NCBI GenBank assembly: GCA_013314715.1
Contig: JABUFC010000019.1
Span: 1-56,568, forward strand
From: Bacteroidales bacterium
Lineage (GTDB): Bacteria; Bacteroidota; Bacteroidia; Bacteroidales; GWA2-32-17
Direction of reading: 5' to 3'
DNA: 56,568 bases
The first letter of the stretch is position 1, and every line of letters begins with the position of its first letter. Shown one piece after another: positions 1-8,800 of the stretch. The notes beneath the pieces are model-generated. The model saw only the letters and a list, made by a program, of their open reading frames with translations, did not search any database and was not told the origin of the DNA. The position numbers and the translations under genes are program-made.

Positions 1-818
1 ATTTTAAAGTATTACCACAGTTAAGCCCATCGGTTGGAATTATTCAAAGACAATTATATTTAAATTATAGAAACTGTTTGAAAAATAATAATCTTCCAAA
101 ATTATCAGAAACCGGTTTTAGAGTTTTTTCACAATTTGAAGAAGATGGCAAATTATTATACATTTTTTCTTTAATAGGAATGACACACAAAACTTTTGTA
201 GAATTTGGTTCTGATGATGGGGTTAATAGTAATTCGGCAAATCTATATTTTCATTTTGGGTGGACAGGTTTATTTATCGATGCTAATAAATCTAATATAA
301 AAAGAGGCGAGCGTTTTTTTTCTAAATATCCTCACCCTTGGTGTGATAAACCTAAATTTATATGTTCTTTTATTACTCGAGATAATATTAATGATTTGAT
401 AAAAAAAGCTGGATTTGAAGGAGAAATAGGCTTTTTATCGATTGATATTGATGGCAACGATTATTGGATATGGGATGCATTAACCGTTGTTAATCCACAA
501 GTTGTTATGATTGAAACGAATAATGTATTTGGATATAACAATATTGTAGTTCCTTACAATCCTGAATATTTTTTCCCTGGAAAGCATCCAATTTATCATG
601 GTGCTTCGCCTCAAGCTATGGTCAATTTAGCTAAAAAGAAGGGATATCGTTTGGTAGGTGCTAATGAGTTGGGTTTTAATTTAATATTTGTAAGAAATGG
701 TATTTTAGAGAATGAAATTCCTGAAGTAACAATTTCTGAGATTCTTATGCATCCTTCTTGTATTAGAGATTTTGAAAAATTTAATGAAATAAAGGATTTT
801 GATTTTATTCAAGGATAA
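1..818 (+). CDS. FkbM-like SAM-dependent methyltransferase, 5' end cut by the window edge
   Basis: The frame is open from base 3 to the stop at 816-818 and has no stop upstream, so the gene begins outside the window; the internal TTG at 78 is not a convincing start because coding-like sequence (LYLNYRNC) runs straight into it. About 271 residues are visible. A Rossmann motif (VEFGSDDG, about visible residue 66), then NLYFHFGWTGLFIDAN, and a later acidic motif (IDIDGNDYW) are typical of the FkbM-type methyltransferases found in surface-polysaccharide gene sets. I infer methyl transfer to a glycan or small-molecule hydroxyl; the substrate cannot be read. It is followed at once by repeated element A, so it may end a transcription unit that lies mostly to the left. 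No signal peptide or membrane segment is visible in the part present. Confidence 0.7.
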   Translation, partial: FKVLPQLSPSVGIIQRQLYLNYRNCLKNNNLPKLSETGFRVFSQFEEDGKLLYIFSLIGMTHKTFVEFGSDDGVNSNSANLYFHFGWTGLFIDANKSNIKRGERFFSKYPHPWCDKPKFICSFITRDNINDLIKKAGFEGEIGFLSIDIDGNDYWIWDALTVVNPQVVMIETNNVFGYNNIVVPYNPEYFFPGKHPIYHGASPQAMVNLAKKKGYRLVGANELGFNLIFVRNGILENEIPEVTISEILMHPSCIRDFEKFNEIKDFDFIQG

Positions 819-940
819 ATGAAATAGCCATGAGAACCAATTCACACAAACCAAAAATGAAATTATTACTGATAATTAAGCCTTGCTCTTTATTCGTAAG
901 GCGTATTCTATCTGACCATATAAAAAATAATTACAGATGA
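819..940 (+). repeat. Leader element, copy A (84% identical to 39217-39311)
   Basis: Bases 819-913 align without gaps to 39217-39311, with 80 of 95 positions identical by eye. Both copies then end in the same 3' block, AATAATTACAG, directly before an ATG. In this copy a 7-bp hairpin can form (GCCTTGC with GTAAGGC, one G-T pair) around the conserved loop TCTTTATTC. An ORF of 36 codons (830-940) runs through it and its TGA overlaps the ATG of the next gene (ATGA). Differences between the copies do not favour third codon positions, so this looks like a conserved RNA leader or a mobile repeat rather than a peptide gene. Function unknown. Confidence 0.7.
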
Positions 941-1812
941 ATATAGCAACTCCTACATATTGGACTGATTATGAACTTATCGATAGTGGTAATTTTAAAA
1001 AATTAGAGCGTTTTGGTAATTTTATAACTATCAGGCCAGAGCCACAAGCTGTTTGGGATCCATACGATAGCATTGAAATTTGGAAAAAAATGGCTCATGT
1101 AGAATTTGTTCCGACATCGGCTAATTCGGGACAATGGAAAAAATATAAATCCATGCCTGATCAATGGAAAATTCAATATCCCATTCATGGAATAAAAGAT
1201 TCTTCCATCATACTACGATTGGCATTGACTTCGTTTAAACATGTAGGTGTTTTTCCTGAACAAGCTTATAATTGGGAGTTTATATATGATCAATGCAAAA
1301 ATAGTATAGACGAACCAACTGTATTAAATCTTTTTGCCTACACCGGTGCAGCAAGTTTGGTAGCTGCTAAAGCCAAAGCAAAAGTGGTACATGTCGATAG
1401 TGTTAAGCAAATTGTAAATTGGGCTTCGACCAATGCTCAACTCAACGATTTGTCTACTATTCGATGGATTATTGACGACGCAACTAAATTTGTAAAAAGA
1501 GAAATTCGTAGAGGGAAAAAATATCAAGGCATAATTCTCGATCCACCTGCTTTTGGGCATGGTCCCAATGGCGAAGATTGGAAACTTGAACGCGATATAA
1601 ATCAAATGCTGAAATTGGTTGCAGAATTAGCCGATAGTAAAAATTTCTTTTTGGTGCTAAATGTATATTCACTTGGATTATCGGTGTTAGTTTTAGAAAA
1701 TTTGATACAATCGAATTTTAATACTTCAAAATACGATTCGGGTGAATTATATTTGCAAGATAAATATGGTAAAAAATTGCCTTTGGGTGTGTTTGTTCAA
1801 TTAAAAAAATAA
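937..1812 (+). CDS. Class I SAM-dependent methyltransferase, RlmI-like (probable RNA cytosine-C5 methyltransferase)
   Basis: 291 residues. A SAM-binding motif NLFAYTG (131-137) and the catalytic-type motif LDPPAFGHG (201-209) match the RlmI/YccW-type branch of 23S rRNA m5C methyltransferases, but the N-terminal PUA domain of E. coli RlmI is absent and the protein is about 100 residues shorter. It probably methylates rRNA; the exact base is not predictable. The ATG at 937 overlaps the stop of the short ORF in leader element A. It is followed after 5 nt by the secreted EEP hydrolase gene and then murB, so these genes are probably co-transcribed, although their functions are unrelated. Confidence 0.8.
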   Translation: MNIATPTYWTDYELIDSGNFKKLERFGNFITIRPEPQAVWDPYDSIEIWKKMAHVEFVPTSANSGQWKKYKSMPDQWKIQYPIHGIKDSSIILRLALTSFKHVGVFPEQAYNWEFIYDQCKNSIDEPTVLNLFAYTGAASLVAAKAKAKVVHVDSVKQIVNWASTNAQLNDLSTIRWIIDDATKFVKREIRRGKKYQGIILDPPAFGHGPNGEDWKLERDINQMLKLVAELADSKNFFLVLNVYSLGLSVLVLENLIQSNFNTSKYDSGELYLQDKYGKKLPLGVFVQLKK

Positions 1813-1817
1813 ATTTT

Positions 1818-2846
1818 ATGGTACTACGTTATGGTCTTATTATTTTATTGTTTTTTAGCTTTTATATTTTAAAAAGCCAAAATAAAACGAAAACAGCTTT
1901 AATTGCTTTTTATAATATAGAAAATTTTTATGATACGATAGATGATCCAAAAACGAAAGATAATGAATTTTTGCCCAATGCTGAAAATCATTGGAATACC
2001 GAGAAATATAATATAAAGTTAGATCATATTTCAAAAGTAATAAAAGAGATTGGTGAAGACAATGGATTTAAATGCCCTACTGTTATGGGATTGTGTGAAA
2101 TCGAAAACAAACAAGTTATTCAAGATTTAATCCATTCGCCTAATCTTAAAAATTTTAATTATGGTTTTGAGCATTATGATTGCCGATACGAACGTGGTGT
2201 CGATGTGGCATTGATATACCAAAAAGATCGTTTTATTGTAGTTAATTCGAAAGCATATCCTTTGATTATTCCTGAAAAACCCGATTTTAATACACGCGAT
2301 CAGTTATTGGTTTCTGGTATCTTAGATGGTGAAGCCGTTCATTTTATTGTAAACCATTGGCCATCGCGTAGGGGTGGCGAAAAACGGAGTGCCCCCATGC
2401 GTGAAGCTGCTGCTAAACTCTGCCGTCATATTGTTGACTCAATATATAAAACGGATAGTACGGCCAAAATAATTATCATGGGCGACTTAAACGATGACCC
2501 TACTAACGCAAGTATTGTTAAGCATTTAGGGGCTCAAAAATCAAAAGAAAGTACAAAAAATTATGGTCTTTATAATCCAATGTATGAGTTGTTTAAGAAA
2601 AAAGGTATTGGAAGTTTAGCATATAATGATAAATGGAATTTATTTGACCAATTTATTGTTTCTTACCCATTAATTAGTAAAACGGTAGGTGGATATAAAT
2701 TTGTTAAAGCAGGTGTTTTTAATAAATCATATTTGATGCAAAAAGAAGGGCAATTTGCTGGCTATCCGTTTAGAACCTATGTTGGAACTACCTTTATGGG
2801 TGGTTACTCAGATCATTTTCCATCTTTCATAATTATTAGTAAGTAA
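1818..2846 (+). CDS. Secreted endonuclease/exonuclease/phosphatase (EEP) family protein
   Basis: 342 residues with an N-terminal hydrophobic signal (residues 2-20, ending SQN), so exported to the periplasm or outside. EEP-fold motifs appear in order: FYNIENFYD (31-39), GLCEIEN with the metal-binding Glu, NHWPSRRGG, GDLNDDP, and the terminal SDHFPSF holding the catalytic Asp-His pair. The family hydrolyses phosphodiester bonds in nucleic acids, phospholipids or inositol phosphates; Bacteroidota members are commonly annotated as endonuclease or exonuclease. The substrate is not determined here. Its stop overlaps the murB start by one base (TAATG), suggesting translational coupling. Confidence 0.85.
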   Translation: MVLRYGLIILLFFSFYILKSQNKTKTALIAFYNIENFYDTIDDPKTKDNEFLPNAENHWNTEKYNIKLDHISKVIKEIGEDNGFKCPTVMGLCEIENKQVIQDLIHSPNLKNFNYGFEHYDCRYERGVDVALIYQKDRFIVVNSKAYPLIIPEKPDFNTRDQLLVSGILDGEAVHFIVNHWPSRRGGEKRSAPMREAAAKLCRHIVDSIYKTDSTAKIIIMGDLNDDPTNASIVKHLGAQKSKESTKNYGLYNPMYELFKKKGIGSLAYNDKWNLFDQFIVSYPLISKTVGGYKFVKAGVFNKSYLMQKEGQFAGYPFRTYVGTTFMGGYSDHFPSFIIISK

Positions 2847-3850
2847 TGAAGCGATATAACGACATCTCTCTAAAATCTTTTCATACTTTTGGGGTCGATT
2901 TAAAAGCACCTTGTTTGATTGAAATAGATAGCATTGACGATATTTATCAACTTAAATATGATGGTGTATTTCAAAAGTCGTTTTATGTTTTAGGCGGAGG
3001 CAGCAACGTTTTGTTTTTAAATATTCCGGAAGTCGTTTTAAAAATTAACATTAAAGGAATAGAAATAGCAAAACAAAACGAAGAGAATGTATGGATAACC
3101 GTTAAAGCAGGCGAAGAATGGGATGCATTTGTTCAATACTGTGTAGAAAATAATTTTGGAGGAGTAGAAAATTTGTCGCTAATACCTGGAACAGCAGGTG
3201 CAGCGCCTGTTCAAAATATTGGTGCATATGGTATGGAAATTAAAGATTCGTTAGAGTCGCTAAAAGCCATAAACCTAAATGATTTTACGGTTAAAGACTT
3301 TTCGAATCAAGAATGTCGGTTCGCTTATCGAAATAGCTTTTTTAAAAACAAAGAAAACAGGCACTGGATTATTTTAGAAACGACATACAAGCTTACCAAG
3401 TACAATCATCGTTTTGTGTTGAATTATGGAAATATTTCATCTGCTTTAAATAACAGGCAAATTACTCTTCAAGCTATACGCGATATGGTTATTCAGCAAA
3501 GGACATCTAAACTACCCGATGTTAAGTTGTTGGGTAACGCGGGGAGTTTTTTTAAAAATCCTTATATCTCTCTTTCTAAGTTTGAGGAATTGAAAGCTAT
3601 TTTTCCGTCTGTGCCTTCTTTTCAAGCAGATTCAAACAATATTAAAATTCCTGCTGCTTGGCTGATTGAACAATCTGGCTTAAAGGGTTTTAGAATGAAC
3701 AATGTAGGAATTTATGAAAAACAACCTTTGGTAATTGTGAATTATGGTAATGCCACTACAAAAGAGATTTTAGATTTTTCCGATTTTATCATTAAAACGG
3801 TAAAAGAAAAATTTGATATAACATTAGAAAGGGAAGTAAATATTGTATAA
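2846..3850 (+). CDS. murB: UDP-N-acetylenolpyruvoylglucosamine reductase MurB
   Basis: 334 residues, close to the E. coli type I enzyme. MurB reduces UDP-GlcNAc-enolpyruvate to UDP-MurNAc with NADPH and bound FAD, the second committed step of peptidoglycan precursor synthesis in the cytoplasm. Visible family motifs are GGGSNVLF (50-57, FAD phosphate binding), IPGTAGAAPVQNIGAYG, the RNSFFK segment, GNAGSFFKNP carrying the catalytic Ser, and the C-terminal IPAAWLIEQSG and VGIYEKQPL regions. It overlaps the preceding EEP gene by one base and the next gene's ATG follows its stop directly, so it sits inside a tight operon. Confidence 0.96.
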   Translation: MKRYNDISLKSFHTFGVDLKAPCLIEIDSIDDIYQLKYDGVFQKSFYVLGGGSNVLFLNIPEVVLKINIKGIEIAKQNEENVWITVKAGEEWDAFVQYCVENNFGGVENLSLIPGTAGAAPVQNIGAYGMEIKDSLESLKAINLNDFTVKDFSNQECRFAYRNSFFKNKENRHWIILETTYKLTKYNHRFVLNYGNISSALNNRQITLQAIRDMVIQQRTSKLPDVKLLGNAGSFFKNPYISLSKFEELKAIFPSVPSFQADSNNIKIPAAWLIEQSGLKGFRMNNVGIYEKQPLVIVNYGNATTKEILDFSDFIIKTVKEKFDITLEREVNIV

Positions 3851-5785
3851 ATGAAGCATAAAACAAAGAACATTTATCGTTCTCATTATTGGTTTTTGTT
3901 GATTATTATTCTTGTTGCTTCGTTTTTGCGTTTTTGGCATTTTTCTGAAATTCCATTTACACACGATGAGTTTAGTGCTTTGTTTAGAACTCAATTTAAC
4001 TCTTTTAATGAGTTAATAAAAAAAGGTGTTATGCCCGATGGGCATCCTGCTGGAGTTCAAATCTTTTTATATTATTGGGTTAGAATAGTTGGCTTTTCTG
4101 AACCGTGGGTTAAATTACCCTTTATTGTAATGGGAGTTTTGTCCTTATTGTTAATATGGAAAATCGGATGCGAATGGTTTTCGGAGCAAGTGGCAATGTT
4201 GACTACTGCCTCGCTGGCTTTTATGCAATATTTTATCATGTATAGCCAAATAGCACGTCCTTATATTAGTGGGGTATTTTTTACATTAATAATGGTGTTG
4301 TATTGGTATCGTTTTGTTTTTAACTCTGACCAAACAATAAAAAAACTTTACAAAAATGCACTTGGGTACATTTTAGGTGCAACACTTTGTATGTATAATC
4401 ATTATTTCTCGCTTTTAATGGTTGTATTGATTGGTTTTTTAGGACTTTTTTATGTGTCAAAAAAACATTTTAAGCAGTATATTCTTTCAAATTTCATAAT
4501 TGCACTTCTTTTTTTACCACATATCCATATATTTATACATCAATTTCAATTACAGGGTTTAGGATGGTTAGGTAAACCTAATCTTTATTTTTTTGCAAAT
4601 TTCTTTAAGTTTCTTACACATTTTAATATAGTTGTTTTGTTTGTTTTGATTGCAATGTTTTTGGGCGGGCTTATTTATTATATAAAAACAAAGCAAGTTT
4701 TTCGAAAAGAGCATGTTATAGCTTTATATTTAGGAATAACATCGGCAGTTATTGGATACGTGTATTCTATATACAGAGCACCGGTTCTTCAAATTTCAGT
4801 ATTAATATTTTCAACCCCCTTTTTAATTCTTTTCATTTTTAGTTTTTTAGCAAAAGTGAATAAACAATTAATTTATGCTTTTACGATATTTTGGTCTTTT
4901 CTCTTGGTTTATTCTTTAATTGAAACACGTGATTATTATAACAATTTCTATAAATCAATATATAGTCAAACTTTTCTAAAATTAAAGCAAGTTGACAACG
5001 ATTCGACCTTAGTATTATGTTCTTTTAGCCAAGAAATAGGCAATTATTATATAAAAAAGTATAAAATAAAGCATCCGTACAATGTTTTCTATTCTTATCA
5101 ATTAAGTCAGAAAGATTTATACAGTTTATTGAAAAATAAAAAATACCATTACTTATATATGTCGAGTGTAACCAACGAATCGCCTTATTTATTTGCTCTT
5201 TATCATGAGTATTTTACGCATATGATATTACATTATTATTTAGATCAGGGTGAAATTAGGTTACTTTCGAGAGATTCTTCGGTACTTTATACGGGTTATA
5301 CCTTATTAGATTTTAATTCCTTTAAAGAAAAAAACAACTGGGCATTTGATTCCAATAAACTTATCAATGATAGTTACTATGGAAAGGTATATAAAATAGA
5401 TTCTACTGCTGAATATAGTGTTCAGTACGAGTTTGTTAATAAAAATGAAATCAATTCATATGCTCAATGGGTTGATATAAGTGCTTGGATATATTTACCA
5501 TCCGACTTTAATGGCAAAGCACATTTAGTTGCAACTATCGAAAAAGATTCGGTTTTAGTATGGCAAAGTGCTATTATCGATACTTCTATAATTCCTGTTA
5601 AAACTTGGGTGCCTATTGCCACAACTTTATATTTCCCCGATTTTGCCTATAAATTGGATTCGTTAAAATTAAAAGTCTATTTCTGGAATCCTGAAAAACA
5701 AAATTTTTTGGTTGCAAAAACCTTTTTTGGCATAAGAAAGGGCAATGCAAAGATATATTGGATTTATTATCATTACTTACAATGA
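3851..5785 (+). CDS. GT39-like (GT-C fold) polytopic glycosyltransferase
   Basis: 644 residues with roughly ten hydrophobic membrane segments in the first 360 residues, then a soluble C-terminal domain of about 280 residues. The first periplasmic loop carries the acidic pair HDEF (IPFTHDEFSALFR), and the next loop has GHPAG and a downstream YSQIARPY; this is the layout of ArnT/PMT-like GT-C enzymes that transfer a sugar from a polyprenyl-phosphate donor outside the cytoplasmic membrane. Donor and acceptor are unknown. The start codon abuts the murB stop, so it is likely the last gene of the 937-5785 operon. The C-terminal part, with a predicted beta-rich character, is not recognised. Confidence 0.75.
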   Translation: MKHKTKNIYRSHYWFLLIIILVASFLRFWHFSEIPFTHDEFSALFRTQFNSFNELIKKGVMPDGHPAGVQIFLYYWVRIVGFSEPWVKLPFIVMGVLSLLLIWKIGCEWFSEQVAMLTTASLAFMQYFIMYSQIARPYISGVFFTLIMVLYWYRFVFNSDQTIKKLYKNALGYILGATLCMYNHYFSLLMVVLIGFLGLFYVSKKHFKQYILSNFIIALLFLPHIHIFIHQFQLQGLGWLGKPNLYFFANFFKFLTHFNIVVLFVLIAMFLGGLIYYIKTKQVFRKEHVIALYLGITSAVIGYVYSIYRAPVLQISVLIFSTPFLILFIFSFLAKVNKQLIYAFTIFWSFLLVYSLIETRDYYNNFYKSIYSQTFLKLKQVDNDSTLVLCSFSQEIGNYYIKKYKIKHPYNVFYSYQLSQKDLYSLLKNKKYHYLYMSSVTNESPYLFALYHEYFTHMILHYYLDQGEIRLLSRDSSVLYTGYTLLDFNSFKEKNNWAFDSNKLINDSYYGKVYKIDSTAEYSVQYEFVNKNEINSYAQWVDISAWIYLPSDFNGKAHLVATIEKDSVLVWQSAIIDTSIIPVKTWVPIATTLYFPDFAYKLDSLKLKVYFWNPEKQNFLVAKTFFGIRKGNAKIYWIYYHYLQ

Positions 5786-5793
5786 ATTTACCA

Positions 5794-5824
5794 TTTGAAG
5801 AATGATAGTATTTCATTATTTTTA
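5794..5824 (+). promoter_or_regulatory. Predicted Bacteroidota-type promoter for the adhesin-like gene
   Basis: TTTG at 5794-5797, a 19-nt spacer, and TATTTTTA at 5817-5824 (7 of 8 to TAnnTTTG). It sits just after the glycosyltransferase stop and about 45 nt before the ATG at 5870. Confidence 0.5.
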
Positions 5825-5869
5825 CGCAACTTAAATACAAAAAAAAACGTCTTTTTTAAAAAAAATTAT

Positions 5870-8800
5870 ATGAGATTATATATTGCATTGATTTTATTCT
5901 TTTTATCAACAGCAAAGGTTATTTGGGCTAATAATAATTCAATTCCTCAGGTAAGTAAAGCTACCTTTATTAAGAATGTTGGCCAAATAGCGTCAATGGA
6001 AAACAATCAACCTGTTGCCGATGTATTATATTATGTTTCAACTCCTCAGGCTATTTTATACATTCGAAAAACGGGTTTAACTTATTTGTTTCAAAAAAAC
6101 GACTACCGTCAAAACGACCAAGATGATTATCCGCAAATTGAAAAGACTCATTGGCAAAGAGTAGATGTTGAATATGTAGGAGCTGCATTATCGAAAGTTG
6201 AAGAAGAAGACATGGTACCTTGGCAATATAATTTCTTTTATGCCCATTGTCCTGAGGGAATTAAAAATGTAAGTGGTTATAGAAAGCTTACATTTAAAGA
6301 GATATATAAGGGAATTGATTTTAAAATCTATTTTAACGAAAAAGGAGAATTAAAATATGATTTTATCGTTTCGCCGCATGCTGATCCTAATCAGATTCAA
6401 CTTCAATATAAATATTCAAATCCGATAATAGAGAATAATGATGGAAGTATTTTGATAAAGAATGATTTAGGTGAAATAACTGAAAACACACCCTATGCGT
6501 ACCAACAAAATAATTCAGTTGAAATTAAATGGAAATTGCTGGGTCAAAATAGCTTAACCTTTGATATAGGAAATTATAATAGAAATCAAGCATTGACTAT
6601 TGATCCTTTCCTTTTGTGGAGCACCTATTTAGGTGGCGGCAATGATGATATTTCTGAAGGTGTTGCTGCCAATGGAAATATGATTGTGGTTGCTGGTCAA
6701 ACAGGCTCAAGTAATTTTCCAACTATGAATTCCGGTGGAGGTGCATATTTTATGGGCTCTAATTCAGGTAATAATGATTTGTTTATAGCAAAATTCACTG
6801 ATGGGGGAGTTATGCAATGGGTAACGTATTATGGTGGTACAGGAAGTGATGTTAAAGCGAAGCCTACTATTGTCAATAATCAATATATTTATATTTCTGC
6901 TCAATCATGGTCCACGAATATGCCAACTTTCGATCCGGGTAACGGTGCATTTTACAAAGATACTTTAGGCAATCCTTCTTATGCAGATGGATTTATAATT
7001 AAATTCGATTTGAATAGTAACCTTTTATGGGCTACATATTTTGGAGGTGTTTATTCTGATGAAACACCTAATATAGCTGTTACAAATAATGCTGTGTTTA
7101 CTTTTGTGACCGGAAGTTCAAACGATATGCCTTTAGTTGATCCTGGTAGTGGTGCGTGGCAACAATCTATTTCAAACAATAATGAAAATGTTTACATAGC
7201 AAAATTTAATATCTCTGATAATAACTTAACTTGGGGAACATATTTTAGTACTGCAAGTGTTGGTATTGGAAATGGATGGAATCAAATAGCTTGCAGTCCC
7301 ACCCATTTATTTATGGCATTGAATGTAAAAGATTTAGATGCTCCTATTGTAAATCCTTTAAATGGTGCCTATTGTGATAGTTCTTATAATGGAGGGTTAA
7401 CGGATGCCTTGATTTGTAAATTTTCGGAAAATGGTGTTCTTGAATGGTCAACATATTATGGCGGTGTTGGTACAGAAGATATTCGTGGAATCTGTGTCGC
7501 GAATAATAAATTATGGATTGCCGGTTCTACTAATTCAAATAATTTCCCCGTTTTTGATCCTGGCAATGGAGCTTATGTTCAATCGACATACGGAGGTGGG
7601 TCTTACGATGGTATAATTGCATCGTTTGATTTAAATGGGCAGCTTTTATGGAGTACTTATTATGGAGGTAATCAGCGTGATGATATTAGAGATATTAAAG
7701 GGGATAATTATGGAGTTTTTGTTACGGGTAGGGTTGTTAATAGCGGTTTACCACTATATAATAATGGAACATCCGGATTTTTTGAAAGTAATGCTAAAAG
7801 TATTTTTATAGGTAAATTTAAACAAAATGGTAAGCGACAGTGGATGACTTATTTTTCGGGAACTGCAGGTGAGGGTAGAAAACTTGCAGTTACTAATGAT
7901 GCCGTTTATCTTACTGGTTATATCAATGGTACTTTATTAACCAATGATTTAGGAAATGGTGCATATTTTCAACCCGGATTTGCAGGTGGAACTTGGGATG
8001 CATTTATTGCAAAATTTGATAGATGTGTTATTCCCAATGTAAATATTACTGTTTCTCAATCGGCTATTTGTAATTTCGACTCAACATGGTTATACGGACA
8101 TGGCGATGATGTTTTAGCATATAATTGGAGTACACTGGCCACAACAGATTCTATTCATGTGTCCCCTAATGTTACAACTACTTATACAGTAACTATTACC
8201 GATGATATGGCTTGCAGTAATTCAGCTGATACGACTATAATTGTATATCCGCTACCTAACGTAACTATTACGGCAGAACATCCTATTTGCATAGGCGATA
8301 GTATTACATTGTATGCCAATGGTGCTCAAACATATATTTGGACGCCCATAAATGTTACCGCAGATTCAATTAGCGTGGCACCACTTAATACAACTACTTA
8401 TTATGTTTTAGGAACCGATACCAACAATTGTAAAAATATCGATTCTGCACAGGTGATCGTTAATCCTTTGCCTAATGTATTTATTACAGGCGAACATCCT
8501 ATATGTTTTAGAGATAGTATTACACTTTATGGGAATGGAGCTCAAACATATTTGTGGTCACCTAATGCTTTGGCTGGCGATAGCATAGAAGTTTCGCCTT
8601 CTAATACGACTACGTTTTATATTTTAGGAACCGATTCTAATGGCTGTAAAAATATTGATAGTGCTGAGGTTGTGGTTTATCCTTTACCCAATGTTCAAAT
8701 TGTAGGCGAACATCCCATTTGTTTTGGCGATAGTATTAAATTGTATGCTCAAGGTGCGAATACTTATATTTGGACACCGGGAAATTATACAATAGATAGT

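Noticed and set aside
830-940. Short conserved peptide gene in the leader element (36 codons here, 44 codons at 39228)
   Set aside because: Substitutions between the copies are not concentrated at third codon positions, the C-terminal parts differ in length, and the frames end differently; conservation is better explained at the RNA or DNA level.
5795-5869. Longer start (TTG at 5795) for the giant T9SS protein
   Set aside because: It would put charged residues in front of a clear signal peptide and overlaps the predicted promoter.
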